From NCBI RefSeq assembly GCF_019670005.1, contig NZ_AP019783.1, forward strand, positions 2,004,501-2,068,500: a stretch of DNA of 64,000 bases, in the 5' to 3' direction. Every line of letters begins with the position of its first letter. Position 1 is the first letter of the stretch. The position numbers were made by a program, and so were the translations under genes. The notes below the pieces were generated by a model. It was not told the DNA's origin and ran no database searches. It saw nothing but the letters and a program-made list of their open reading frames with translations. Below, in pieces: positions 17,051 to 27,633 of this stretch. The DNA comes from Methylomagnum ishizawai. Lineage in GTDB: Bacteria; Pseudomonadota; Gammaproteobacteria; Methylococcales; Methylococcaceae.

Positions 17051-17527
17051 ATGAGCGGAGCCATGCAAAAACGTACCGAGCCGGTCAACCAATGGGTAAC
17101 TTTCCGCCTGGGCGACGAGACCTACGGGGTCAATGTGATGCAGGTGCAGGAAGTCCTGCGCATCAGCGAAATCGCCCCGGTGCCGGGCGCGCCCGACTAT
17201 GTGGTCGGCATCATCAACCTGCGCGGCAATGTCGTCACCGTGATCGACACCCGCAAGCGCTTCGGCCTGTATCCGAAAGACCCCGACGACGCCTCGCGCA
17301 TCGTCATCATCGAGGCCGTGGACCAGGTCATCGGCATCCTGGTGGACAGCGTGGCCGAAGTGGTGGAGTTGCGCGGTTCCGAGGTCGAGGCTGCGCCCAA
17401 TGTCGGCAACGAGGAAAGCTCCCGCTATATCCAGGGCGTCACCAGCCGCAATGGCCAGTTGCTGATCCTGGTCGATCTCAACCGCTTCCTGAGCGAAGAG
17501 GAGCGGGCCGACCTCGAATTCTTCTGA
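17051..17527 (+). CDS. cheW: Chemotaxis adaptor CheW
   Basis: CheW links chemoreceptors to CheA in the array. The 158-residue SH3-like protein carries WVTFRLGDETYGVNVMQVQEVL, PDYVVGIINLRGNVVTVID and the closing LILVDLNRFL. I chose ATG 17051 because residues upstream of it in the frame are translated repeat sequence. It is separated from parC by 132 bases including palindromic copy B, so it may have its own transcript. Confidence 0.95.
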   Translation: MSGAMQKRTEPVNQWVTFRLGDETYGVNVMQVQEVLRISEIAPVPGAPDYVVGIINLRGNVVTVIDTRKRFGLYPKDPDDASRIVIIEAVDQVIGILVDSVAEVVELRGSEVEAAPNVGNEESSRYIQGVTSRNGQLLILVDLNRFLSEEERADLEFF

Positions 17528-17653
17528 CGGTCCCGTTCCCGCGCGGTCTTGGCGCATAATATGGGCCGGGTCCGGGCCCGTGGTCCCCGCCAACCCCCTG
17601 TCCACCGCCCGCCAAGCCCGCGAACCCTACTTCCCCTATCGACGATACGCCCG

Positions 17654-18040
17654 ATGAACTGGTTGCCTTATTTCGCGCTCCTCGCCTTGTCGGCCCTCCT
17701 GGCGGCGGGTTTGTTCGTGCTGGCCCGCGCCCACCGCAAGCTGGCCCGCGACCACGCCGCCCTGGCCGAGGGCATGGCCCGGCAAAGCCAGGATTTGATG
17801 GGCCTGTGCGCGGCGGCGGTGCAGGTGGACCGGCGGGTGTTCGGCCAGGAGGAGCGCCTGCGCGAATGCCTCGCCCGCATCGAGGAACTCGCCACCCGCG
17901 AAACCACCCAGCAGCCCTATTACACCGCCATCGACAAGGTGAAGGCCGGTGCCCGCCCCGAGGAACTGGTCGCGGAATTCGGCCTGTCCTTGTCCGAGGC
18001 CAACCTGCTGGTGAGCCTCTACGGCCAGTCGCGCCGCTGA
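17654..18040 (+). CDS. DUF2802 membrane-anchored protein
   Basis: A 128-residue protein with one N-terminal membrane segment (about 2-22), a predicted coiled coil, and a C-terminal region (PYYTAIDKVKAGARPEELVAEFGLSLSEANLLVSLYG) resembling a helix-turn-helix. It matches the DUF2802 family found at the end of the che cluster in Pseudomonas. Function is unknown; position suggests a link to chemotaxis array or flagellar placement. The in-frame upstream GTG at 17549 is rejected because it would precede the hydrophobic anchor with a Pro-rich tail. Confidence 0.8.
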   Translation: MNWLPYFALLALSALLAAGLFVLARAHRKLARDHAALAEGMARQSQDLMGLCAAAVQVDRRVFGQEERLRECLARIEELATRETTQQPYYTAIDKVKAGARPEELVAEFGLSLSEANLLVSLYGQSRR

Positions 18041-18079
18041 GCGGCGGCCCGCCCATCCCATCCCAAAACCCGGCGGTTG

Positions 18080-18088
18080 TGCTATATT
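18080..18088 (+). promoter_or_regulatory. Extended -10 promoter before the MlaC/HpnM-like gene
   Basis: TGC-TATATT forms an extended -10 element 29 bases before the ATG at 18118. No good -35 is visible, as is common for extended -10 promoters. Confidence 0.45.
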
Positions 18089-18117
18089 CGCCCGCCTAGT
18101 CGAGCAAGGGGAACATT

Positions 18118-18753
18118 ATGATTTTTAAGCTGATATTGGGTTTGTGGCTGGTATGCCTCGCGTCTTTCCCGGCTTGGGCCGAGCCGGTGGACGAAGCCAG
18201 GAAACCCGTGGACAAACTCAACGAGACGCTCATCCAGGCGATGAAGGGCGCGGACAAATTGGGGTATCAGGGACGCTATAAATTGATCGGGCCGGTGGTG
18301 CGGGATACCTTCGAGTTCGAGGCGGTCTCCCAGATCGCCCTGGGGAGCCACTGGAAAAAGCTGGAAAAGGCCCAGAAAACCGCCTTCATGGAGAAATTGA
18401 TCGATCTGAGCGTCGCCACCTATGCCGCCCAGTTCAACGGCTATGGCGGCGAATCCTTCGTGTTCGACAGCAGCCAGGATTTGAAGAACGGCAAACTGTT
18501 GCTGCGCTATAACTTCACCGCCCCCAAGGAAAAACCCATCAAGTTCGAGTATATCGTGGGCGAACTCAATGGGCAGTGGCAGATCATCAATATCATCGTC
18601 GATGGCATCAGCGATTTGGCCCTGAAAAAGGCCCAATATACCAGCGTCATCGACCGCGAGGGTTTCGATAGCCTGTTGAATAAGCTTTCCCAGAAAATCA
18701 CCGATTACTCCCACAACAACGCCGCCCCGGCCAAGCCGGGCAAGCCGGGTTGA
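18118..18753 (+). CDS. MlaC/Ttg2D/HpnM-family periplasmic lipid-binding protein
   Basis: A 211-residue secreted protein with a clear signal peptide ending AWA|EP at residue 21. The mature part matches the MlaC/toluene-tolerance family (YKLIGPVVRDTFEFEAVSQIALGSHWKKL; KPIKFEYIV; WQIINIIVDGIS). MlaC carries phospholipids across the periplasm, and the HpnM subgroup is linked to hopanoid export. No mlaA, B, D, E or F gene is adjacent, which favours a stand-alone HpnM-like role, but I cannot separate the two from sequence alone. A strong terminator follows. Confidence 0.82.
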   Translation: MIFKLILGLWLVCLASFPAWAEPVDEARKPVDKLNETLIQAMKGADKLGYQGRYKLIGPVVRDTFEFEAVSQIALGSHWKKLEKAQKTAFMEKLIDLSVATYAAQFNGYGGESFVFDSSQDLKNGKLLLRYNFTAPKEKPIKFEYIVGELNGQWQIINIIVDGISDLALKKAQYTSVIDREGFDSLLNKLSQKITDYSHNNAAPAKPGKPG

Positions 18754-18776
18754 AACGGGAAGCCAAGGTATCGGCG

Positions 18777-18801
18777 GGGCACCTTCGGGTGCCCTTTTTT
18801 T
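18777..18801 (+). terminator. Intrinsic terminator
   Basis: Stem GGGCACC / GGTGCCC with a TTCG tetraloop, followed by seven T. Confidence 0.92.
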
Positions 18802-18944
18802 AGGCGTCCATAGGGGGGCGGGCCGATTCCCGGAGCGCTCCGGGGCGCGGTGCCATGTTCTTGCCTTGCTTGTAATAAGCTGGCTACACTTCCCGCTTTG
18901 CGCCCGGGCAGGGCCACGGATGTGGCGGGGAAAGGGCCGGCCGG

Positions 18945-19742
18945 ATGGAAAATGAAACCAATGCTAGGGGGCGACGAGTGTTTCCGATAACGAGAAGTCG
19001 AAGGGCGCGGGGCGGGCTGCTGGTGTTGGCCTTGCTGCTGTGCCATCTGGCCTATGGCGGCCAGGTGCGTTCTTTGTTCAATCCCAATAATTTCATCGCC
19101 GAGGATGGCGCCCTGCTGACGGAGCAATTCTGGTCCACGCCCGATAACAAGCTCTACGGCAAGGCGGTGACCGAATGGGAGGACGCCGACTTCTCCGAAT
19201 TGGAGGCCGAGTTGCGGCGGGCGGTCTATGTGCTGTCCCTCAGCCAGAACCCCTATCGCCATGTACAGGTGGACCGTTTGCAACGGGCGGTGGATTTGAT
19301 GCCGAGCTTCAAGCTCTGGGCCAGGCACGCGAAGGAAGGGGTCGCCCCGGCCGAGGGCGAGCGCAAATTCGCCAAGGGCAAGCCCGCCGCCCAGGCGCAG
19401 CCGAAGCTCGCGGGCCTGAGGGGGAAAGCCCTGGCCTGGATCGAGGCCGCTTTGCCGGCTTGGCTGGTCAAATCCTATTATTGGCAGCGGCTCGGGTTTT
19501 ATGCCGGCAAGTATGTCCTGCCCTATATCCTGCCCACCTTCGTCGGGTCGGTGGTGGTGAGCGTGGCCGGCATGTTCTGGTACCACCTTTACAGGCGTTT
19601 CAACGTGTTCTACTGCCCGAAATGCAAGACCAGGGACAGGGCCAAACTCAGGGTGGGCACCCGCACCTTCAAATCGGTTTTCCGGCGCGGCAAGCGCAAA
19701 TGCTATTGCTCGGTTTGCAACTATAAGTGGATACAGCGCTGA
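18945..19742 (+). CDS. Membrane protein with C-terminal zinc ribbon, function unknown
   Basis: I do not recognise this 265-residue protein. An N-terminal hydrophobic segment (about 22-38) may be a signal anchor. A soluble alpha-helical middle follows (EQFWSTPDNKLYGKAV; ELRRAVYVLSLSQNPYRHVQVDRLQRAV), then a second membrane segment (about 186-212). A basic C-terminal domain has paired cysteines C224/C227 and C253/C255/C258 (FYCPKCKTRD; CYCSVCNYKW), a classic zinc-ribbon spacing. It stands alone, with its terminator shared with groEL copy 2. Confidence 0.7.
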   Translation: MENETNARGRRVFPITRSRRARGGLLVLALLLCHLAYGGQVRSLFNPNNFIAEDGALLTEQFWSTPDNKLYGKAVTEWEDADFSELEAELRRAVYVLSLSQNPYRHVQVDRLQRAVDLMPSFKLWARHAKEGVAPAEGERKFAKGKPAAQAQPKLAGLRGKALAWIEAALPAWLVKSYYWQRLGFYAGKYVLPYILPTFVGSVVVSVAGMFWYHLYRRFNVFYCPKCKTRDRAKLRVGTRTFKSVFRRGKRKCYCSVCNYKWIQR

Positions 19743-19772
19743 GTTGCGGTATCCGGTCATTGGCCCCGTAAA

Positions 19773-19806
19773 AAAAGCCCCGCCGGGTTTCCCCGGCGGG
19801 GCTTTT
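19773..19806. terminator. Bidirectional terminator between the zinc-ribbon gene and groEL copy 2
   Basis: The perfect stem AAAAGCCCCGCCGGG / CCCGGCGGGGCTTTT has a 4-base loop and A/T tails on both sides, so it can stop convergent transcripts from both strands. Confidence 0.92.
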
Positions 19807-19833
19807 GTTCGGGACGGGATCAGCCCAAGCCGA

Positions 19834-21465
<1,632 letters not shown>

Positions 21466-21500
21466 TTATCTCCTAATGTGTCGGTTCGCGGTCGGTGGGT

Positions 21501-21791
21501 TCAGGCTACGAATACGCCCATGATGTCGTCTTCGCGCAGCATCAGGTATTCGGTGCCGTCGATCTTGACTTCGTTGCCGGCGTATTTGCCGAACAGCACC
21601 TTGTCGCCGACTTTCACGCTCGGGGCGCGCACATCGCCGTTGTCCAGGGGTTTGCCCAGGCCGACGGCCACCACTTCGCCCTTGATGGGCTTTTCCTTGG
21701 CCGAATCGGGGATCACGATGCCGCCGGGGGAGGTGCGTTCTTCTTCCCAGCGCTTGACGACGACACGGTCATGTAAAGGGCGGATTTTCAT
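21501..21791 (-). CDS. groES: Co-chaperonin GroES, copy 2
   Basis: A 96-residue GroES heptamer subunit that caps GroEL. It contains the [10 protein letters not shown] start, the mobile-loop region [15 protein letters not shown] and the closing [11 protein letters not shown]. It precedes groEL by 41 bases in the standard bicistronic order. A degenerate CIRCE-like dyad lies about 100 bases upstream. Confidence 0.97.
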   Translation of the reverse strand: MKIRPLHDRVVVKRWEEERTSPGGIVIPDSAKEKPIKGEVVAVGLGKPLDNGDVRAPSVKVGDKVLFGKYAGNEVKIDGTEYLMLREDDIMGVFVA

Positions 21792-21893
21792 GGTCTTACG
21801 ATCCTTTTCCCGATCATCCGGGAGTTGTGTTGGAACTGCGGCGGGCCGGTCGGGCGACCCGCCTCCGTCGATTTGTTGGAGTGCCGAACGGTG

Positions 21894-21920
21894 TTAGCAC
21901 TCGCCCCTAAGGGCTGCTAG
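21894..21920 (-). promoter_or_regulatory. CIRCE-like operator upstream of groES copy 2 (half degenerate)
   Basis: One arm, TTAGCACTC on the plus strand, is a perfect CIRCE half-site. After a 9-base spacer the other arm, GGCTGCTAG, matches 6 of 9 bases of the consensus. CIRCE (TTAGCACTC-N9-GAGTGCTAA) is the HrcA operator. On the minus strand a TTGAAA hexamer lies shortly upstream, but I cannot define a good -10. Confidence 0.6.
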
Positions 21921-21981
21921 CGAAGTAGAGACGGGGCTGTTTGTTTTCAAGGGCGGGGAGCAAAAAATTTTTGCGTGTATG

Positions 21982-22167
21982 TTAGGTTTCGGGGGCTTCG
22001 GGATCGGCGGGAGGTTGTTCGGCTGCGGCCGGGATGGCGTAGGTCTCGGTGGCCCAAGCCCCGAGATCGATCAGCTTGCAGCGCTCGCCGCAAAAAGGCC
22101 GGAACGGCTGGGCTTCGGTCCATTCCACAAGCCGGCCGCAAGTGGGACATCGCACCGTCGTGGCCAT
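21982..22167 (-). CDS. yacG: DNA gyrase inhibitor YacG
   Basis: A 61-residue zinc-binding protein with the cysteine pattern C7-x2-C10-x15-C26-x3-C30 typical of YacG, which binds GyrB and inhibits gyrase. The C-terminal tail is acidic/Pro-rich. It follows zapD, pilD and coaE in the order common to gammaproteobacteria. Confidence 0.93.
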   Translation of the reverse strand: MATTVRCPTCGRLVEWTEAQPFRPFCGERCKLIDLGAWATETYAIPAAAEQPPADPEAPET

Positions 22168-22174
22168 GGGGGCC

Positions 22175-22945
22175 TCACAACAGGCAGCAGGTGAGTTGGA
22201 ACCGCACGTCTTCCGGGCATTGCACGGGCCGCCCGGCGGCGTCGGGCCGCATGAAGCGCACGGTGAAGCGGTGTTTGCCGCCGCTGATTTCGGCGAAATA
22301 GGGCTGGTCGCGCTCGACCGCCACCCGCAGCAGTTGGTAGGGCAGGGTGTGGTCCAGGGTTTTCTGGAAGAAGCCCGCCGCGGCCAGTTCCTCGCCGGGC
22401 GTGCCGCAACCGCGGATGAAGCTGAGCAAAAGGTCGATGGCGGTGCGGATCGGTTGGAATGGGAGGATCCATTCCGCCAGGTCGCGCCGGCGCTGGGTGT
22501 CGCCGAGTTGCAGCCAATAGTGGAAGGCGGGCAGGTCGAAGCTGCACGTCCCGCCGGGAATGGCGCTGCGTTGCGAGATGCTTTTGAACAGGTCGTTCTC
22601 CATCAGGGAAACACCGATCTTGCCGGGGTTGCCGTAGAGTTCCTTGCTCAGGGCGTCGAGCCGGGCCAGGAGGGTCTCCACCTTGCCATGGTCGATATCG
22701 GGTTGGGTGCGGGTCATCTTGGTCAAGGCCGCCGAGTGCCGGTCCAGTTCCTTGAGCGCTTCGGATTTGAGGTCGTTGCGGCTGAACAGGCTCAGCACGT
22801 CCAACAGGGTCGAGATGACGGCCCGGCTATCCCAGACCGAAGCCCCGGCCACGAAATGATCGACCTGCTGGAACAATTGTTCGAGGCGCATGAAGAGGCG
22901 AATCCGTTCGTTCAGCGGAAATTCGTAGATGGTGAAGTTGTTCAA
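22175..22945 (-). CDS. zapD: Cell division protein ZapD
   Basis: ZapD crosslinks FtsZ filaments in the Z-ring. The conserved blocks [37 protein letters not shown] and the final [11 protein letters not shown]...FQLTCC are present. The start is uncertain: no ATG lies before FPLNER. A TTG at 22945 gives [14 protein letters not shown], the same N-terminal length as E. coli ZapD. Another TTG at 22978 would add 11 residues. Length is 256 residues. Confidence 0.9.
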   Translation of the reverse strand: MNNFTIYEFPLNERIRLFMRLEQLFQQVDHFVAGASVWDSRAVISTLLDVLSLFSRNDLKSEALKELDRHSAALTKMTRTQPDIDHGKVETLLARLDALSKELYGNPGKIGVSLMENDLFKSISQRSAIPGGTCSFDLPAFHYWLQLGDTQRRRDLAEWILPFQPIRTAIDLLLSFIRGCGTPGEELAAAGFFQKTLDHTLPYQLLRVAVERDQPYFAEISGGKHRFTVRFMRPDAAGRPVQCPEDVRFQLTCCLL

Positions 22946-23059
22946 GGGGAAGAATCCGGTCAGGGATGTCGGGGCCAATCCAGTTTGGCTTGGGTGGGTG
23001 CCCGTCCTTAGGCGGGCAACATTTTCGTTGATCGACTTTATTAGTCAATAGCGGCGGTT

Positions 23060-23683
23060 TTAGGGGGCCGGCGCGGCGTTTCCGGGCCCGGAACCCGATG
23101 CGAGGGTCAGATAAAGCCGGTGCAGGCGTTCCACCGGCCCGGCGAGATCGACCACGGTGCCGGTGTTCTCGAGGATATCGTCGGCGGCGGCTTGGCGTTG
23201 CGGGCGGCCAATCTGGGCGGACAACATTCTATCGGCCTGGGCGGCGTCGATGCCGTCCCGCATCTGTAGCCGTTGCCGCTGGAGGTCCACCGGGCAGTCC
23301 ACCACCAGCAACCGGTCCACGAAGCCGCGCTGGCCGGTTTCCAGCAGCAAAGGGATGACCAGCAGGCAATAAGGCGCGGCCAGCGCCGCCATCCGCCGTT
23401 CCAGTTCGGCGTAGACCCTGGGGTGGAGCAAGGCTTCGAGCCAGCGGCGTTCCGCGGGGTCCGCGAACACGATCCGCCGCAACCGCTCCCGGTCCAGACG
23501 GCCCGCCTTGAGGAGGTCCGGGCCGAAGTGCCGGGCGATGGCGGCGATGGCGGGTTGGCCGGGTTCGACCAGATCGCGGGCGACCCGGTCGGCATCCAGC
23601 ACCGGCACGCCTTGCGCGGCGAACAAATCGGCGACCGTGCTTTTGCCGCTGCCGATGCCGCCGGTCAAGCCCACCTTGAACAT
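23060..23683 (-). CDS. coaE: Dephospho-CoA kinase
   Basis: CoaE performs the last step of coenzyme A synthesis, phosphorylating dephospho-CoA at the ribose 3'-OH. The P-loop GGIGSGKST is at 8-16, followed by DADRVARDLV and the LLHPRVYAELERRM lid region. Its 207 residues are normal. The last 12 or so residues are Gly/Pro/Ala-rich. It lies 4 bases downstream of pilD, the usual arrangement. Confidence 0.95.
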   Translation of the reverse strand: MFKVGLTGGIGSGKSTVADLFAAQGVPVLDADRVARDLVEPGQPAIAAIARHFGPDLLKAGRLDRERLRRIVFADPAERRWLEALLHPRVYAELERRMAALAAPYCLLVIPLLLETGQRGFVDRLLVVDCPVDLQRQRLQMRDGIDAAQADRMLSAQIGRPQRQAAADDILENTGTVVDLAGPVERLHRLYLTLASGSGPGNAAPAP

Positions 23684-23687
23684 GGGC

Positions 23688-24557
23688 TTAGTGGAATTGG
23701 CCGAGATAGGCCGCGTTGATGGCGTCGCCCCAGACCAGGGCGATCCAGCCGGCGATGGCGAGGTAGGGGCCGAAGGGAATCGGCGTGCCCCGTTCCTGGC
23801 GGGACAAGAGGATCATGGCGATGCCGATCACCGCGCCCACCAGCGAGGACAGTAAGATCACCATCGGCAGTTTGTCCCAGCCCAGCCACGCCCCGATCAG
23901 GGCCAACAACTTGAAATCGCCATAACCCATGCCTTCCTTGCCGGTCGCCAGTTTGAACAATTGATAGACCGTCCACAGGCTCAGATAGCCGAAGATGGCC
24001 CCGAGGATACTAGCCGCGCTGTCGGTGAAAATCCCGAATAGGCTGAGGAACAGGCCCAGCCACAGCATCGGCAGGGTCAGGCTGTCGGGCAGCAATTGCC
24101 GGTCGATATCGATGAAGGTCAGGGCGATGAGGCACCAGCTCAGGGGCAGGGCGGCGGCGGTCTGTGGCCCGAAGCCGAAGCGGTAGGCCACGGCCACCGA
24201 GACCAGGGCGGTCAGCAATTCCACCGCCGGGTAGCGCGGCGAAATCCGCGTCCCGCAGCCGGAACAACGCCCGCGCAGCAGCAAGTAGCTGAGGATGGGA
24301 ATGTTTTCCCCGATGGCGACCGGCTTGGCGCACTGGGGGCAATGGGAGCGGGGCGTCAGTAGGTTGTAGGGCGCTTCCGGCGCGGCTTCGGGTTCCAGTT
24401 CCAGGTAGTTGCGGCATTCCTGTTTCCAGGAATGTTCCAGCATGATGGGCAGCCGGTGGATGACCACGTTGAGGAAGCTGCCGACCATCAGGCCGACCAA
24501 ACCGGCGACGGCCAGGAACCCGGCGGGGTTTTCGGCCAGGATATCGAATGAATTCAT
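23688..24557 (-). CDS. pilD: Prepilin peptidase / N-methyltransferase PilD
   Basis: PilD cleaves the leader of type IV prepilins and pseudopilins and N-methylates the new N-terminus. It is a polytopic inner-membrane protein of 289 residues. The cytoplasmic loop has the zinc-binding cysteine pairs C73/C76 and C98/C101. The aspartyl protease pair is visible in FIDIDRQLLPD and GYGDFKLL. It sits in the pilB-pilC-pilD operon. Confidence 0.96.
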   Translation of the reverse strand: MNSFDILAENPAGFLAVAGLVGLMVGSFLNVVIHRLPIMLEHSWKQECRNYLELEPEAAPEAPYNLLTPRSHCPQCAKPVAIGENIPILSYLLLRGRCSGCGTRISPRYPAVELLTALVSVAVAYRFGFGPQTAAALPLSWCLIALTFIDIDRQLLPDSLTLPMLWLGLFLSLFGIFTDSAASILGAIFGYLSLWTVYQLFKLATGKEGMGYGDFKLLALIGAWLGWDKLPMVILLSSLVGAVIGIAMILLSRQERGTPIPFGPYLAIAGWIALVWGDAINAAYLGQFH

Positions 24558-24561
24558 AGGC

Positions 24562-25779
24562 TTAGATGGCGGAACCCAGTTTGAAGATCGGCAGGTACAT
24601 CGCGATCACCAAGCCGCCCACGATCACGCCCAGGATCGCCATGATCATGGGTTCGAGGAGGCTGCTCAGGGAGTCCACGGCGTTATCGACCTCTTCCTCG
24701 TAGAAATCGGCCACCTTGCCCAGCATGCTGTCGAGGGAACCGGATTCCTCGCCGATGGCGACCATCTGGATCACCATGTTGGGGAACAAATCGGCCTGCC
24801 GCATCGACATTTGCAACTGGGTGCCGGTGGATACGTCGTCGCGCATCTTGAGGACCGCCAGGGAGTAGACGATATTGCCGGTGGCCCCCGACACCGATTG
24901 CAAGGCCTCCACTAAGGGCACGCCCGCCGCCGACATGGTGGACAGGGTGCGGGCGAAGCGGGCGATGGCGGCCTTGTGGATAATCACGCCGATGGCGGGG
25001 ATTTGCAGGATCAGCCGGTCCAGCCCGTGGTTGAAGGCCTTGGAGCGTTTCTTGAGGTTGATGAAAACCCAGCCCACGCCCATGATGGTCCCGAGGACGA
25101 TGTACCAGTAGGCCTGGAGGAATTGCGACATGGAGACCACCATCTTGGTGAAGGCCGGCAAATCCGCGCCGAAGCCCTTGAACAGCGCTTCGAACTGGGG
25201 CACCACGAAAATCAAGAGGATTGAACTCACGATCATGGCGATGACCAGCACCGCCGCCGGATAGGTCAGCGCCTTCTTGATCTTGGCCTTGATCGATTCG
25301 GTTTTTTCCTTGTACTCGGCGATCTTGTGCAACAGGGTTTCCAAGACGCCGGCCTGTTCGCCGGCATGGACCAGGTTGCAGAACAATTCGTCGAAATATA
25401 AAGGGTGTTTACCCAAGGCTTCGGCCAGGGTGCTGCCGCCCTCGACATCGGCTTTGATGGCGAGGATCAACTCCTGCATGCTGGGATTCTCATGGCCGCG
25501 GCCCACGATCTCGAAGGCTTGGACCAGGGGCACGCCCGCCGACAGCATGGTCGCCAACTGGCGGCTGAAGATGGCGATATCCTTGGTGGTGATGGCTTTC
25601 TTGGAAGGGGAGAACAGCGGCTTGGGCTTTTTCTTGATCTTGACGACCTTGATGCCCTGCCGCCGCAGTTCGGCCTTGGCCACCAATTCGCTGCGCGAGG
25701 TCAGTTCGCCCCTCATGCGGGCACCGTTGCGGTCGGTGCCTTCCCAGACGTAGAGGACGGTTTCTTCTTTGGCGGCCAT
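24562..25779 (-). CDS. pilC: Type IV pilus inner-membrane platform protein PilC
   Basis: PilC (GspF family) is the platform on which the PilB and PilT motors act during pilus assembly. Its 405 residues contain two homologous GspF domains (IFSRQLATMLSAGVPLVQAFEIV and RFARTLSTMSAAGVPLVEALQSV) and three membrane segments. It is located between pilB and pilD with intergenic gaps of 3 and 4 bases. Confidence 0.96.
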   Translation of the reverse strand: MAAKEETVLYVWEGTDRNGARMRGELTSRSELVAKAELRRQGIKVVKIKKKPKPLFSPSKKAITTKDIAIFSRQLATMLSAGVPLVQAFEIVGRGHENPSMQELILAIKADVEGGSTLAEALGKHPLYFDELFCNLVHAGEQAGVLETLLHKIAEYKEKTESIKAKIKKALTYPAAVLVIAMIVSSILLIFVVPQFEALFKGFGADLPAFTKMVVSMSQFLQAYWYIVLGTIMGVGWVFINLKKRSKAFNHGLDRLILQIPAIGVIIHKAAIARFARTLSTMSAAGVPLVEALQSVSGATGNIVYSLAVLKMRDDVSTGTQLQMSMRQADLFPNMVIQMVAIGEESGSLDSMLGKVADFYEEEVDNAVDSLSSLLEPMIMAILGVIVGGLVIAMYLPIFKLGSAI

Positions 25780-25782
25780 GGC

Positions 25783-27498
25783 TTAATCCCGGGTGACGCG
25801 GTCGATTTCGGCCAGGCTGGTGACCCCCGCCTTGACTTTTCTGAGTCCCGAGTCCCGGAGGTCGGCGATGCCGTCCGCTTTGGCTTGCTGGGCGATCTGC
25901 ATCACGTTGCCCCCTTCGAGGATGATGCGGTTGATGGATTCGGAGATGGGCATGACTTGGTAGATGCCCACCCGGCCTTTATAGCCTTTCACGCATTTGT
26001 CGCAGCCGACCGGGCCATAGAGGGTCATGCCGGCCAGGTCGCTTTCCTTGAAACCGGCCTGGATCAAGACCTCGGGCGGCAGTTGGATTTCTTGCTTGCA
26101 GTTCTCGCACAGCCGCCGCGTCAGGCGCTGGGCCATGATCAAGAGGATGGCGGAGGCGATGTTGAACGGCGGGATGCCCATTTGCATCAGGCGGTTCAGG
26201 GTTTGCGGGGCGTCGTTGGTGTGCAGGGTGGACAGCACCAAGTGGCCGGTCTGGGCGGCTTTCACGGCGATTTCGGCGGTTTCCAGGTCGCGGATTTCGC
26301 CCACCATGATGACGTCCGGGTCTTGGCGCAGGAAGGCGCGGAGGGCCTCGGCGAAGGTCAGGCCGGTCTTGACGTTGACGTTGACCTGGTTGATGCCCGG
26401 CACCGTGATTTCCACCGGGTCTTCGGCGGTGGAGATGTTGGTGTCGGGGGTGTTGAGGATGTTGAGACCGGTGTAGAGCGAGACGGTTTTGCCGCTGCCG
26501 GTCGGCCCCGTCACCAGGATCATGCCGTAGGGCTTGTGGAGCGCCTTGAGGAAGTTTTCCTGTTGTTCCGGCTCGAACCCCAGCCGCTCGATGCCGATCT
26601 GGGCGGCGGTGGGGTCGAGGATACGCAGTACGATCTTTTCGCCGAACAGGGTGGGGCAGGAGTTGACGCGGAAGTCGATGGAACGGGTGCGCGAGAGGAT
26701 CATCTTGATACGGCCATCCTGCGGCACCCGGCGCTCGGCGATGTCCATGCGCGACATGACCTTGAGGCGGGCCGAAATGCGCCCGGCGAGGGCCGCCGGG
26801 GGCGCGGCGATCTCGTGCAGCATGCCGTCGTGGCGGAACCTGACCCGGAAGTTCTTTTCGTAGGGCTCGAAATGGATATCGGACACGCCGCGCTTGATGG
26901 CGTCCAGCAGGATTTTGTTGACGAAGCGCACGATGGGGGCATCGTCGATGTCGCTGCCCTCGCCTTCGGCCGGGCCGTCGATGTCGTCGCCGCCGGTGAC
27001 GGTGAGGTTTTCGAGGTCGGCGTCGAGCAAGTCCTTGAAGGTGTTGTCCTGGGCCTCCAGCGCGGTTTCGATGGCGCGGACCAGCTTGTCCTCCTCGACC
27101 AGGACGCTCTCGGTGCCGAGCCGGGACTGGAATTTGATCTCGTCCAGGGCTTGCAGGTTGGTGGGGTCGGACACCGCCAGGAACAGGCGGTTGCCGCGCA
27201 GGAACAAGGGCAGGGCGTGGTGCTTGCGGATCAGTTTCTCGCTGACCGATTTCAGCGGCATCATCTCCGGCATCATGGCGTTCAGGTCGAACAACGGGAT
27301 GCCGAATTCCTTGGAGGCCGCGTTGGCGATGGTCAGGCTATCGAGGATTTTGTTGCCGACCAGATGGGTGACGAAGGGGACGCTTTTGCGTAGGGCTTCC
27401 TCGAAATGGCTATGGGCGTCGGTATCCGACAGGAGTTCTTCTTTGACCAGGCATTTCGCCATGCCGCTGAGCGGGATTTTGGAAGCAGATATCGCCAT
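25783..27498 (-). CDS. pilB: Type IV pilus assembly ATPase PilB
   Basis: PilB is the hexameric ATPase that powers pilin polymerisation. The N-terminal MshEN-like region (LVTHLVGNKILD... in the family; here FVTHLVGNKILDS) is followed by the secretion ATPase core. The core has Walker A GPTGSGKT, Asp box DPVEITVPGINQV and Walker B DVIMVGEIRD. A C-terminal zinc site has CENCKQE and CDKC. I chose ATG 27498 (571 residues); another ATG at 27528 would add ten. No pilA gene is adjacent. Confidence 0.95.
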   Translation of the reverse strand: MAISASKIPLSGMAKCLVKEELLSDTDAHSHFEEALRKSVPFVTHLVGNKILDSLTIANAASKEFGIPLFDLNAMMPEMMPLKSVSEKLIRKHHALPLFLRGNRLFLAVSDPTNLQALDEIKFQSRLGTESVLVEEDKLVRAIETALEAQDNTFKDLLDADLENLTVTGGDDIDGPAEGEGSDIDDAPIVRFVNKILLDAIKRGVSDIHFEPYEKNFRVRFRHDGMLHEIAAPPAALAGRISARLKVMSRMDIAERRVPQDGRIKMILSRTRSIDFRVNSCPTLFGEKIVLRILDPTAAQIGIERLGFEPEQQENFLKALHKPYGMILVTGPTGSGKTVSLYTGLNILNTPDTNISTAEDPVEITVPGINQVNVNVKTGLTFAEALRAFLRQDPDVIMVGEIRDLETAEIAVKAAQTGHLVLSTLHTNDAPQTLNRLMQMGIPPFNIASAILLIMAQRLTRRLCENCKQEIQLPPEVLIQAGFKESDLAGMTLYGPVGCDKCVKGYKGRVGIYQVMPISESINRIILEGGNVMQIAQQAKADGIADLRDSGLRKVKAGVTSLAEIDRVTRD

Positions 27499-27540
27499 GA
27501 TGCTTGCTGGGTGGTAAGGAACGGCCATCCGGCCCAGGTT

Positions 27541-27606
27541 GGCGGGTTCCCGGTCCCGTAAAGCTTAGTTGAGTGGCGGGTTTTTACCACGGGCCGGGAA
27601 TCCGCC
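27541..27606. repeat. Imperfect inverted repeat between valS and pilB
   Basis: The left arm at 27541-27556 and right arm at 27591-27606 pair at 14 of 16 positions (GGCGGGTTCCCGG against CCGGGAATCCGCC). They enclose 34 bases. It could form a long-range hairpin after valS; role unknown. Confidence 0.45.
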
Positions 27607-27633
27607 GACGAGGGCGGCTGTTCGGATTATGCC

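Noticed and set aside
21792..21960. Sigma-32 promoter for groES copy 2
   Set aside because: CTTGAA and CCCCGTCT are visible on the minus strand but only 9 bases apart, too close for the 13-14 base spacing.
25405..27393. A 662-codon plus-strand frame opposite pilC/pilB
   Set aside because: Low-complexity antisense translation with no recognisable motif; pilB and pilC are well supported.
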